Source of the DNA: an uncultured Prevotellaceae bacterium
Lineage (GTDB): Bacteria; Bacteroidota; Bacteroidia; Bacteroidales; Bacteroidaceae
DNA: 64,000 nucleotides
Assembly: GCA_946411565.1 (NCBI GenBank)
Contig: CAMKEM010000007.1
Coordinates: 1 to 64,000, forward strand
Direction of reading: 5' to 3'
A program made the position numbers and the translations under genes. The notes beneath the pieces were generated by a model. The model saw nothing but the letters and a program-made list of their open reading frames with translations. It was not told where the DNA came from and did not search any database. This document shows, in pieces, positions 9,079 through 18,264 of this stretch; position 1 is the first letter of the stretch; every line of letters starts with the position of its first letter.

Positions 9079-10989
9079 ATGAAGAAATATATTTATTCAG
9101 CATTTGCTGTTTTGTCAGCAGCAACTATGTTAACATCTTGCGAGGACATGTTGGATACCGATCCACGTGTTACCGAGATGACTGCGGCTACTTTCCCAGG
9201 TAAGGTTGCAGATGTAGAGGCTCTGAATACTGCCACTTACAGTATCATGAATACAATGGGCGGTGGCGACGCAGATAACCAGAATATTTTCTGGTGGTGG
9301 GAAGTTATGTCTGATAACTGCTACGGTAGTGGTGGTTTGCAGGATAATAAGGTTAAGTCTCTTCACTATCTTGTACAGATGAACTCTAACCAGTATGAGG
9401 CTCCATACAACCTTCTCTATGGTGGTATCAACCGTGCTAATACTCAGATTGAGACTATTGATAATGTCAACTGGAAGGGTAAGGAGAAGAAACGTAATCA
9501 GCTTCTTGGTGAGGGCTACTTCATGCGTGGTCTCTACACTCTTTGGCTTACACAGCTTTATGGAGATGTTCCATTGATCACATCTACTGTCATCACATCT
9601 GATATGGAACAGCAGGTTAGTGCTAAGGATAAGATCTATCCACAGATTCTTGCCGATTTCGTTTCAGCTATCAACTTGATGGGAGATAAGGAATTTGCTG
9701 GTGATGGCCATGCTAACAAGTATGTAGCAGAGGGATTTGCTGCACGTGCATGGATGTTCTATGCTGGTTTCTATGAGAACGTTAAGGAACTTGCTAATGG
9801 CGATGCTTCTATCACACTTCCAAAGAAGGAAGATGGAACTTCTCAGGAAGGCTGCGACAAGGCTACAATTGCAAAGGCTGACATCATTGCTTATCTTAAG
9901 GATGTTGTAGATAACGGTGGTTACAAGCTCTGTGAGGATTATCGTTCACTTTGGCAGTATTCTAACAGTCTCCTCTGGGATGAGGCTCACGATGGTCAGG
10001 GTCATGCTTATAAGTTCATCGCTGACATGAAGCGTGAGAACTGTTTCGACCAGCCTGGTATGGGTAACGGTAACACAGAGGAAATGTTCCAGATTCAGTT
10101 TATGAATGCTTCTAAGTGGGGTATTGATGGTAAGACAGAAAATGGTGGTATCTACTCTACAAATCGTATGTACTGTAACTATCTTTCTACATTCTGGTCT
10201 TTGCGTGTAAACGGTAACAATGGTAACCGTGATTACACATACCCATTCACTCAGGGTTGGGGTCAGGGTACTCCATCATGTAACATCTGGGACGACTGGA
10301 CTGTTGCTGAGCAGACAAGTGGTGAGGATATTCGTAAGAAGGCTTCTTTGATTGATTGTAATAACGAGCTTGCAGCTTATACTTATGTAAAGGATGACTG
10401 TGAGGAGTCTGGTTATGGTGTTAAGAAGTGGAATGGTGTTACTCTTGATGCTTTGACAGGTGATTCTCCTTGGTGGGATGCTGCTCCAGGCTGGACATCA
10501 AGCTCACTCGACAACCCAATGCAGGGTGACCATTTTGAGGACTTCTACTTGATGCGTTATCCAGACGTACTTCTCATGCTTACTGAGTGTACTGGTGATC
10601 CACAGTATATGAATCAGGTCCAGAAGCGTGCTGGTGTTAAGCAGACACCTTACTCTTTGAAGGCTGTTCAGGATGAGCGTCGTTGGGAGTTTGCATTTGA
10701 GGGTCTCCGTTTCAACGATATGCGTCGTTGGACTGGTATTGACACTAAGGATGGATACGCTACACAGGCACTCGAGGCACAGTCAGGTAAGTTGGTTGTA
10801 TGTAAGGGTGAGGTTGCTAACAAGCAGGTTATGAAGCACATGACATGTACTTGGAAGGAACGTTATGAGGCTACAAATGGCTTCCTTGCTAAGCCAATGT
10901 CTCAGATCAACCTTATGCATGGTAAGCTTACTCAGAACAAGGGTTGGGATGCTGCTGATATAAATACACAATATAAGACAATTTGGTAA
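9079..10989 (+). CDS. SusD-like surface glycan-binding lipoprotein
   Basis: A 636-residue RagB/SusD family protein. It has a lipoprotein signal peptide with a lipobox Cys near residue 21 (LTSCED), the typical NxxRANTQIETID region near 115-130, GEGYFMRGLYTLWLTQLYGDVPL of the TPR-like fold, and the C-terminal RRWEFAFEGLRFNDMRRW signature. SusD proteins sit on the cell surface as a lid on SusC and bind the glycan. It starts 14 bp after SusC and is co-transcribed with it. Tandem asparagines and tryptophans in the middle could belong to the glycan site but cannot be assigned from sequence alone. Confidence 0.94.
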   Translation: MKKYIYSAFAVLSAATMLTSCEDMLDTDPRVTEMTAATFPGKVADVEALNTATYSIMNTMGGGDADNQNIFWWWEVMSDNCYGSGGLQDNKVKSLHYLVQMNSNQYEAPYNLLYGGINRANTQIETIDNVNWKGKEKKRNQLLGEGYFMRGLYTLWLTQLYGDVPLITSTVITSDMEQQVSAKDKIYPQILADFVSAINLMGDKEFAGDGHANKYVAEGFAARAWMFYAGFYENVKELANGDASITLPKKEDGTSQEGCDKATIAKADIIAYLKDVVDNGGYKLCEDYRSLWQYSNSLLWDEAHDGQGHAYKFIADMKRENCFDQPGMGNGNTEEMFQIQFMNASKWGIDGKTENGGIYSTNRMYCNYLSTFWSLRVNGNNGNRDYTYPFTQGWGQGTPSCNIWDDWTVAEQTSGEDIRKKASLIDCNNELAAYTYVKDDCEESGYGVKKWNGVTLDALTGDSPWWDAAPGWTSSSLDNPMQGDHFEDFYLMRYPDVLLMLTECTGDPQYMNQVQKRAGVKQTPYSLKAVQDERRWEFAFEGLRFNDMRRWTGIDTKDGYATQALEAQSGKLVVCKGEVANKQVMKHMTCTWKERYEATNGFLAKPMSQINLMHGKLTQNKGWDAADINTQYKTIW

Positions 10990-11009
10990 TTTAAAATCAA
11001 GTTATTAAT

Positions 11010-11786
11010 ATGAAAAAGGTATTTTTCCTTCTTGCTGCAGCATGTTCGCTCTTTGCTTGCGACCCTGTGCATGAAGATATTACAAATGGCAACAGAATAA
11101 CTGTTGAAGAGCTTAAAGCAATGACAAGCATTACTACTGATAGTCGAAATGATAGTGCTGGTAATGTTATCACTTGCAATACTTCAGCTCCTGTTAATGT
11201 AGTTTGGTCTATCGGTGGTAAGGATTTCATCGGTACTTATGCATCAAGGAAGATGTCACTTCCTAATGGTGCAAAGAAGTTTGCAGTTAAAGTAACAGGT
11301 ATTTGTGGTGATGGTAGTGTCGTTACTTTTACTGATTCAATTCTGTGTCAGGTAACCACACAAAAACTGAATAGAACTTATATCTACGGCGGTAAAGAGC
11401 ATCCGGAGCATGTTCCATTCAAGCCTGGAGCATGGAATGCAGCTTGTATGCGTTTCAGTGACAATGAAGGTAAGTTTGTGGATATAGAAGAAAATGAAGG
11501 CTTCTTGCCATATCTTGACGATGCTGTTTATTGGGGTAAAAAGACTCTTATCTTTGACATCTCAGAAGCTACACCTGATTGCGCTGGTCGCATTATGAAT
11601 GGTTGGTGGACTGCTCGTTACGATGGTAATAAGGATGTTAAGTTCACTAATGGCATCTGGGAACTCCCACTTACCGATGCAATTGCTAAGGACTGCGCCC
11701 GTGGTGGTGGTGGTGCAGGCAAAGACCTCGACATCATGATAACATCAGGTAGCTGTCAAATCAACGCTATTTACTACGAAGAATAA
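11010..11786 (+). CDS. Surface lipoprotein in SusE/F position, unknown family
   Basis: A 258-residue protein with a lipoprotein signal peptide and lipobox Cys17 (CSLFACDP). It follows SusD by 20 bp, the place usually held by SusE/SusF or other surface glycan-binding proteins. Residues ~55-115 (VNVVWSIGGKDFIGTYASRK, then TVTFTDS-like strands) look like an Ig-type beta-sandwich; the second half has WNAACMRFSD and NGWWTARYDG, which may be a carbohydrate-binding module with exposed tryptophans. I recognise no specific family. The role as a glycan-binding surface protein is inferred from position and signal only. Confidence 0.75.
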   Translation: MKKVFFLLAAACSLFACDPVHEDITNGNRITVEELKAMTSITTDSRNDSAGNVITCNTSAPVNVVWSIGGKDFIGTYASRKMSLPNGAKKFAVKVTGICGDGSVVTFTDSILCQVTTQKLNRTYIYGGKEHPEHVPFKPGAWNAACMRFSDNEGKFVDIEENEGFLPYLDDAVYWGKKTLIFDISEATPDCAGRIMNGWWTARYDGNKDVKFTNGIWELPLTDAIAKDCARGGGGAGKDLDIMITSGSCQINAIYYEE

Positions 11787-11824
11787 TTTATTCTTTAATG
11801 TGTAATTTTAACAAATTCGTAATA

Positions 11825-13315
11825 ATGAAAAGTTTCAATAATTATAGTAAGTTAGCTGTCGGAATGCTCGTTACTGCAAGTGTATTTACTGCATGTACCA
11901 AGGATGATGACCCAGCTGAATACTCTATACAATATGCTGCAAATACTGCAAATCTTAAGAGCGCAGGTACTGCTGTAGATCTTGGTCTTCCAAGTGGTAC
12001 AAAGTGGGCTGACAAGAATGTAGGTGCAGCTTCTGCTAAGGATAATGGCGTTCTCTTTATTTGGGGCGACGTTACTGGTACTCAGAATCTTGCAACAGGT
12101 ACTACTTATGAGGCATGCCCTGTTTCCAGCGAAGAATTGTTTAATAAGTTCAAGGGACAGGAGAAGTCTGCTTACAAGTATGACTCTACAGAGGTTTACA
12201 ATGATAATTATGTAATCCTTAATTCGCAGGATTCAGTTGAGGTTTTGCGTGAAAACGCAGAGAAAATATTGGCTTCTGTTGGCTCTAAGTATGCAGGCAA
12301 GCGATTGGAGGCTTCTATCAAGGCTAAAGCTACTAATGGTACAGATCTCTATATCCTTCTTGATTTGATTGGTTCAAAGTTTATTCTTAAGGATTCTCTG
12401 AACTATAGAGATTATGCTACACGAGTTAAGCTTCAGGCTGATATATACGAAGGCTATCCTGTAGCAGTATCAGGTCTTGCTTCTGCACAACAAACTTTAA
12501 AAGATAAGCAGGAGGCTTTGAAGAAAGCTAAGGAAACAAATCCTGATAATAAGATTGATATAGAAAAGAAGACAAAGGCTGTAGCAAAGGCTGAAGCTGC
12601 TCTTGCAAGTGCTCAGGCACTTGAGAAGTTCTGGTTAACTTATGTAAAGGATACAAAGTTGAGCTTTAATAACTATAGCATTGTGATCAACCAGATTGAT
12701 TCTACAGAACTGAAATTTGTAGAAGCTAAGGATGTTGATGATAAGAATGATTATAAGAAGTACACGTATCCTTATCTGCGTATCCAGTCTCCTAAGATGG
12801 AAAATGGCAAGCAGGTAGGTTACGAATATGCATCGTCTGTATATAACACAGAATATCTTGGTCGTAACTATAATTCTGTAGCTACTAATGATTTGATTGG
12901 AAATCCAAATTTTGACGCTGCAACAGCAAACTGGGGTGATGCTTGGCAGATGCCTACTGAAGCACAGCTCCAAGAGTTGATTGAAAAGTGTAATTGGGTA
13001 TTTGATGGTAGCGGTTATACTGTAACTGGTCCAAACGGTAATTCTATTTATCTCCCTGCTGATGGTTATCGTTATGGTAATGAGCAGATTGGTAAGGGTA
13101 CTGCTGGTTATTATACTTCTGGCTCAATACTTAGCACATATCACTTCCCATCTCAGGCTGAGCAGTTGAATGAGGATGGCAAGGGCACAATTAGTAATTC
13201 ACAGACTATGCCAAGCACCCTGATCTTCCAGCATGGCGAATTTGATAACAGTATTAAGATGTATGGTAACTTGACAACTATCTTCGGCGTTTCTGTCCGT
13301 CCAGTTGCAAAGTAA
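11825..13315 (+). CDS. Lipoprotein with split VDLGLPSGTKWA domain and coiled coil
   Basis: The start at 11825 is preferred over the upstream ATG at 11798 because it begins a lipoprotein signal (lipobox TACTKDD). Length is 496 residues. The segment VDLGLPSGTKWADKNVGA is the start of the Bacteroidetes/Fibrobacter surface domain (Fib_succ_major or DUF1566 type) and its second half, WGDAWQMPTEAQLQELIEKC, appears more than 280 residues later. Between them lies an insertion including an Ala/Lys-rich predicted coiled coil (about 217-270) with heptad character. The gene follows 38 bp after the previous one and ends the SusC operon before a strong terminator. A glycan-binding or adhesive surface role is plausible; not proven. 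Confidence 0.75.
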   Translation: MKSFNNYSKLAVGMLVTASVFTACTKDDDPAEYSIQYAANTANLKSAGTAVDLGLPSGTKWADKNVGAASAKDNGVLFIWGDVTGTQNLATGTTYEACPVSSEELFNKFKGQEKSAYKYDSTEVYNDNYVILNSQDSVEVLRENAEKILASVGSKYAGKRLEASIKAKATNGTDLYILLDLIGSKFILKDSLNYRDYATRVKLQADIYEGYPVAVSGLASAQQTLKDKQEALKKAKETNPDNKIDIEKKTKAVAKAEAALASAQALEKFWLTYVKDTKLSFNNYSIVINQIDSTELKFVEAKDVDDKNDYKKYTYPYLRIQSPKMENGKQVGYEYASSVYNTEYLGRNYNSVATNDLIGNPNFDAATANWGDAWQMPTEAQLQELIEKCNWVFDGSGYTVTGPNGNSIYLPADGYRYGNEQIGKGTAGYYTSGSILSTYHFPSQAEQLNEDGKGTISNSQTMPSTLIFQHGEFDNSIKMYGNLTTIFGVSVRPVAK

Positions 13316-13382
13316 TGATACTCTCAATGTCTCAAACTAATTGTTGAGTAAATGAATTTGAGACATCGAATAATCTATAATT

Positions 13383-13413
13383 GGCTGGCTCAATAAAGTG
13401 AGCCAGCCTTTTA
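13383..13413 (+). terminator. Rho-independent terminator of the first SusC operon
   Basis: GGCTGGCTCA pairs with TGAGCCAGCC across a six-base loop and is followed by TTTTAT. It lies 67 bp after the last lipoprotein gene and only 21 bp before the next start codon, so the downstream module may depend on read-through. Confidence 0.85.
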
Positions 13414-13433
13414 TAGTCTAAACAGAACTAATT

Positions 13434-15179
13434 ATGGCAAAAATATCCAAAGACATTTTTTCAAAAGCCTGCCTTTTTTTAAGTGTGCTGGTTTTCGTTA
13501 TATTTGTCGCATACGTATTACATATTAACCAAGAGGTTCTTTATACGGCACACTCACGTTCTGAATTCCTCTATGGATCTCCATTTTTCCATGCATTAAT
13601 GTCAAAGCCATTTGGCTTGATACAATATGTGGGAGCCTGGCTAACTCAGTTATTCTATTACCCAGCTTTAGGTGCTGCGGTATTAGTGATTATCTGGACT
13701 CTCATCATAATGATAGGTATCAAGGCATTTCGTTTGAATGGTTCTGCTTCGGCATTGATGCTTTTGCCTGTGGCTTGTCTTCTTACTTCGGTGGTTGATT
13801 TAGGATATTGGATTTACATATCAATTATTAGAGGATACTGGTTCTCTCAGTCTGTCGGATATTTACTATTTATTGTGCTCCTATGGGCAGCACGTTATAC
13901 ACCTCGTAAATGGCATATTGTATGGTATGTTTTTGCCGTTTGCTTATATCCTTTGCTTGGATGGTTTGCCATGCTTTTCCTGATATGTCTTGCGCTTTCC
14001 GAGAAACCAACATGGCGTGAGCTTATAGGTGTGGCACTACTATTTTTCATGCCAGGAATCTGGCGTGTATTGCTGTATTCTAATCTGAATGTTAATGATG
14101 TAATGATTGCGGGTATGCCACGCTTTGCAACAGCAGGCGATATTACTCCACGCCTTACAACTCCATTCTGGATTTTGGGTGCTGTATCTGTTTTTATTGC
14201 TTTCTATGGTAAAAAACTTGCAAAATGGTATGTTCCTGTGCTATGTACAGTAGCAGGTATTGTGTTTACTTCATCTTTCATGTTCTCTGATAAGAACTAC
14301 TTGGACGAGATGCGTATGGTGCGCTATGCAGAAGATGATAACTGGAAAGAGGTTCTTAAGATTGCAGAAGAAGCAAGTTCGCCTACATCCACTATTGTGA
14401 TGCTAAAGAATACAGCCCTGATGTACGAGGGTGGCTTGCTTGATCGTGCTTTTAAGACTACAAACGATGCTAAACCAATTAGCCCTATTGATTCTTTGCA
14501 TGTAAGTTTCTTGGAGGTTGCTTCTCCTTTAGTATATTTTAGCTATGGTTTAACCAATGAGGCAACCCGTCTTAGTTATGAATGTGCTGTTCAGGCTTCC
14601 TTCTCACCATTCTATCTGAAACAGCTTTCTCGCTGTGCGTTGGCTAAAGGCGACAAGAAATTGTTGGAACGCTATACAACAATTTTGCATCACCACCCTT
14701 TTTATGCGGATTGGCAGCCAACCCCAGCCCTAGCAAAGACCACTGAGCTTATGAGATGCTTCCCTGACGAGATCACAGGTGTTGAAAATAGTGATAGCTA
14801 TATTGTGAACAGTATTAGTCTTTGGTATGAAACTGACAGCAAATTGGCTTCAGAGCAAGCTCTGTTTTTTTCTATGTTACGTCGTGACACAAAGCGCTTT
14901 TGGCCATCGGTTCGCAATTATGCAAGGTTGCATCTGAAGGAGAATTTCCCATTACATGCTCAGGAGGCATATATCATGTATATGGATAAGGCTCCTGAAG
15001 TGAAACGAATTATGCTTCCTGTTGAGCAGAAGGTGTATGATCGCTATAAACAGTTCTGGGCAACTCTTGAAGGACTTGCTCAGAGTGGCATTAGTAAGGA
15101 AGAATGTGCAAATAGAATGCGTATGAGCTTTGGAGATACTTATTGGTATTTCAATGTTTTTGCAAAGAGAATATATTAA
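13434..15179 (+). CDS. Polytopic membrane protein with helical C-terminal domain (DUF6057-like), copy 1
   Basis: A 581-residue protein. The first ~290 residues contain about eight or nine hydrophobic segments; the rest is soluble and alpha-helical with a TPR-like look (repeated MLKNTALMYEGG, QLSRCALAKGD, YAEDDNWKEVLKIAEEAS). I recall such Bacteroidales proteins as DUF6057, but cannot check that. It is paralogous in design to the 16759 gene: same N-terminal membrane block, same YTLNHxPFYADW-type segment (HHHPFYADW against FYSDWANE). It is followed by a PD40/CxxCH lipoprotein gene, and the pair repeats downstream. Function is unknown. No close promoter is seen between it and the terminator upstream. 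Confidence 0.75.
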   Translation: MAKISKDIFSKACLFLSVLVFVIFVAYVLHINQEVLYTAHSRSEFLYGSPFFHALMSKPFGLIQYVGAWLTQLFYYPALGAAVLVIIWTLIIMIGIKAFRLNGSASALMLLPVACLLTSVVDLGYWIYISIIRGYWFSQSVGYLLFIVLLWAARYTPRKWHIVWYVFAVCLYPLLGWFAMLFLICLALSEKPTWRELIGVALLFFMPGIWRVLLYSNLNVNDVMIAGMPRFATAGDITPRLTTPFWILGAVSVFIAFYGKKLAKWYVPVLCTVAGIVFTSSFMFSDKNYLDEMRMVRYAEDDNWKEVLKIAEEASSPTSTIVMLKNTALMYEGGLLDRAFKTTNDAKPISPIDSLHVSFLEVASPLVYFSYGLTNEATRLSYECAVQASFSPFYLKQLSRCALAKGDKKLLERYTTILHHHPFYADWQPTPALAKTTELMRCFPDEITGVENSDSYIVNSISLWYETDSKLASEQALFFSMLRRDTKRFWPSVRNYARLHLKENFPLHAQEAYIMYMDKAPEVKRIMLPVEQKVYDRYKQFWATLEGLAQSGISKEECANRMRMSFGDTYWYFNVFAKRIY

Positions 15180-15237
15180 TCCATATTGATTTATGAGTTA
15201 TCATTTGTTAGAATATAAATTGATTTCAAAGGAAATG

Positions 15238-16746
15238 ATGAAAAGACATATTCGCTGCTATTTCATGATGCTGGCTTCAGTTCTGCTGATGTTTACATCG
15301 TGTGCCAATCATCCTGATGTACCTTCATCATGTAAAGATGCAAAATGTCTTCCTGCTATATTCCCTGATTATTGTGATGTTACGGTGCCTTACAATATAG
15401 CTCCGCTCAACTTCATGCTGCCTATAGATGAATATGAGGAGTGTGTGGCTCGTATCACTACTTCTGATGGCAAAGAGCAGACATACGGTGATGGTGTGAA
15501 AGTTCAGATACCAGAGGACGAATGGCGTGATATGCTCAATGCCTCTAAGGGCAAGAGCCTGAAGGTTGAGGTTTGGGGAAAGAAAAATGGTGAGTGGCTG
15601 TCTTTTAAGCCATTTGCAATTAATGTTGTAGAGCAGCCAATTGATGAATACGTGTCATATCGTCTCATCGAACCAACCTATGTAGCATGGAGTTTCATGG
15701 AGATTGCACAGCGTAATGTGACATCTTTTGAGGAGACACAGATCTTCAATAATGAAATAACGATGAATGACAGGGAAAAAGGCCAGTGTCTTAACTGTCA
15801 TAGCTATCAGAACTACAAGACGGACAATATGCTGTTCCATGTGCGTCTTTCAAATGCGGGTACCGTTATTGTGAATGATGGTAAGGTGTCAAAGGTGAAC
15901 TTGAAGCGTGATTATACCATTTCCTCTGGTGTATATCCTTCATGGCATCCTACTGCTAAGTTGATTGCTTTCTCAACTAACTTGACACGTCAGGGCTTCC
16001 ATACGCTACATAACAATAAAATTGAGGTTTATGATGAAGCAAGTGATCTCATTCTCTATGATGTAGAGAAAGACTCTGTGATTGTTGTTAGCGAAGATCC
16101 TGAGCTTCTTGAGGTATATCCAACATGGTCACCTGACGGAAAGTATCTATATTACTGTAAGTCGGCACCATTGCCAGAGGAACTGCGTGACACGGATATT
16201 AGAGGACATTATCAGAAGGTGCAATACAATCTCTATCGCCGTTCATTTGATATTCCTACCTGTAAGTTCGGTGAAGAGGAACTGGTGTATGACGCTGCAT
16301 CTAATGATAGGAGTGTTACCTTGCCACGCGTTAGTCCTGATGGTCGCTATTTGCTGTTTGCGGAAGGTCAGTATGGCTGTTTCCATATTCGACATAGTGA
16401 TGGCGATATTGTTTGTCTGAAACTTGAGGGCAAGGAATTACCATTGGTTAAGGATTCTACTACGGCTGTTGACCTTACGAAATTTAATAGTGAGGGATTT
16501 GCAGATAGTTATCCAACATGGTCAAGCAACGGACATTGGATTATGTGTTCAAGTCGTAGAGGTGATGGAAACTACAGTCGTCTTTATTACTCTTATTTCA
16601 AAGATGGAAAAGTAGCAAAGGCGTTCCTTTTGCCTCAGGAAGATCCTGAACAAAACACTTACCGCTTGAAGTGTTATAATCGTCCAGAGTTCATGGTTGA
16701 GCCTGTCAAGATTAGTGTTGACGAGTTTAGCAAGGTATTTCAGTGA
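15238..16746 (+). CDS. PD40 beta-propeller lipoprotein with a CxxCH haem motif, copy 1
   Basis: The start at 15238 (ATG, four bases after AAAGGA) gives a lipoprotein signal peptide with lipobox FTSC; the length is 502 residues. An N-terminal domain opens with FPDYCDVTVPYNIAPLNFML. A c-type haem motif C184-LN-C187-H188 follows, then PD40/TolB-like propeller blades (YPSWHPTAKLIAFSTN, YPTWSPDGKYLYYC, LPRVSPDGRYLLFA, YPTWSSNGHWIMCSSRRGD). It would sit in the periplasm or at the outer membrane. One haem motif inside a propeller protein is unusual; whether haem is bound is untested. The copy at 18264 shares the same plan and many motifs. It follows the DUF6057-like gene by about 58 bp and lies 12 bp before the second membrane protein. 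Confidence 0.82.
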   Translation: MKRHIRCYFMMLASVLLMFTSCANHPDVPSSCKDAKCLPAIFPDYCDVTVPYNIAPLNFMLPIDEYEECVARITTSDGKEQTYGDGVKVQIPEDEWRDMLNASKGKSLKVEVWGKKNGEWLSFKPFAINVVEQPIDEYVSYRLIEPTYVAWSFMEIAQRNVTSFEETQIFNNEITMNDREKGQCLNCHSYQNYKTDNMLFHVRLSNAGTVIVNDGKVSKVNLKRDYTISSGVYPSWHPTAKLIAFSTNLTRQGFHTLHNNKIEVYDEASDLILYDVEKDSVIVVSEDPELLEVYPTWSPDGKYLYYCKSAPLPEELRDTDIRGHYQKVQYNLYRRSFDIPTCKFGEEELVYDAASNDRSVTLPRVSPDGRYLLFAEGQYGCFHIRHSDGDIVCLKLEGKELPLVKDSTTAVDLTKFNSEGFADSYPTWSSNGHWIMCSSRRGDGNYSRLYYSYFKDGKVAKAFLLPQEDPEQNTYRLKCYNRPEFMVEPVKISVDEFSKVFQ

Positions 16747-16758
16747 TAATATGTTCAA

Positions 16759-18264
16759 ATGAAGAATATTCATTATATTTATACTCTCATTTTCGGTGTT
16801 GCGGTTATCCTCTTCTTCGGAATGGCATATCCGCATCATCTTCATTATCAGGAGCAGTTTCAACTTTTCCTATTTGATTGTAACTATGCTTGGGATATAG
16901 TAAAACTGCCAGGTGGGGTAGCCGACCTGTTGGGGCGTTTTTGCACTCAGTTCTTCCTATATGCATGGGGTGGGGCATTTATAATCGGACTTCTACTCTC
17001 TGTGATTCAGCTCCTTACTCTTCGCCTTGTTAATTGGGGACGCTTCTATGGTCTTAGCTATCTGCCTTCGTGCTTGCTTTGGCTCTTCTTGCTTGATGAG
17101 AATGCTTTGTTAGGAGGAGTATGGGCTGTTTTAATTACGCTTCTTGCTTCTTTGGCTTTGGATAAGATGTCTGGTAGAATACGAAATATTCTGCTCGTTG
17201 TTGCTTTTCCTGTACTTTATTGGATTGTTGGTCCTGTCTGTATCGTTTCCTTTCTCTTGCAGGCTCTGCGTTTAAAGTCTCAGAAGTGGTATTATGGCGT
17301 GTTTGTGCTATTGGCTATAATGCTCGTGATACTGGCATATTATATCCCAGTACCAGCCAGCAGCCTGTGGTTCGGCATACATTATCATCGCTATCCAACG
17401 CAATTTCCAACTCTGCTTTGGGTTGCTGCTCTGTCAGTTTTCGTCCTTGCGCTCTTGCTGAACCTACCAAAACTCTCAGCCCTAACCTCTACCCCCTCAT
17501 CTCTAACCTCTAACCTCTCCACTCTAATCTCCTTCGCAGTTGTAACCGCTTGCATGGGCTGTTTCGTCTGGAATAACGCGAATTTCAAGGCTGAGAAGAT
17601 AATGGGATACGACTTTATGGCGCGTCATCAGCAATGGAACCGCATAATTGAGACTATCAACAAGGAGAAACCAAACAACCAGATTGGGGTTACGGTACAG
17701 AATCTTGCCTTAGGAATGCGTGGTATGCTTGCTAATCATGGTGGAGAATACAGCCAGAACGGAATCGCAGGTCTTCTGCCTGATGTTGACCGCGATGCAA
17801 CCAGTCCTCTGCCTACCGCCGAAGCTTTCTATCTGTTAGGTATGATTAATGTTGCCCAGAGAACCGTTTTCGAGGCTCAGGAGGCAATTCTCGATTTCCA
17901 GAAAAGTGCCCGATGCTACAAGCGACTGGCACAGACCAACCTCATAAACGGCGACTATGAAGTGGCTCGTAAATATCTCTTTGCCTTGCAGAAAACCCTC
18001 TTCTATAGTGATTGGGCCAACGAGACATTACGTCTCTTGGGTAATGAAAAGGCGATTGCCGAGCATCCCGAATACGGACATCTCCGCAAGTGCGCATACA
18101 ATGAAGACTTCTACTTCAGTGACCATGTAACTCCTGAGATGCTTGAAAGCCTCTATTATAAGAACAGGGAAAATCGTCTGGCATACGAATATCTGATTGC
18201 CTACTATATGCTTACGGGTGATCGTGAACGCTATGCCAAATTTATTCAGACTATCAAAAAGTAA
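16759..18264 (+). CDS. Polytopic membrane protein with helical C-terminal domain (DUF6057-like), copy 2
   Basis: A 501-residue paralogue in layout of the 13434 gene: about eight to nine membrane segments to residue ~275, then a soluble helical region with TPR-like repeats (AEAFYLLGMINVAQRTVFEAQ, LINGDYEVARKYLFALQ). Residues ~240-256 (SALTSTPSSLTSNLSTL) are coded by a pyrimidine-rich tract made of CTAACCTCT-type repeats that sits in a loop before a membrane segment and looks like an in-frame repeat insertion. Its stop codon overlaps the next start by one base (TAATG), so translation of the two is probably coupled. Function unknown. Confidence 0.75.
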   Translation: MKNIHYIYTLIFGVAVILFFGMAYPHHLHYQEQFQLFLFDCNYAWDIVKLPGGVADLLGRFCTQFFLYAWGGAFIIGLLLSVIQLLTLRLVNWGRFYGLSYLPSCLLWLFLLDENALLGGVWAVLITLLASLALDKMSGRIRNILLVVAFPVLYWIVGPVCIVSFLLQALRLKSQKWYYGVFVLLAIMLVILAYYIPVPASSLWFGIHYHRYPTQFPTLLWVAALSVFVLALLLNLPKLSALTSTPSSLTSNLSTLISFAVVTACMGCFVWNNANFKAEKIMGYDFMARHQQWNRIIETINKEKPNNQIGVTVQNLALGMRGMLANHGGEYSQNGIAGLLPDVDRDATSPLPTAEAFYLLGMINVAQRTVFEAQEAILDFQKSARCYKRLAQTNLINGDYEVARKYLFALQKTLFYSDWANETLRLLGNEKAIAEHPEYGHLRKCAYNEDFYFSDHVTPEMLESLYYKNRENRLAYEYLIAYYMLTGDRERYAKFIQTIKK

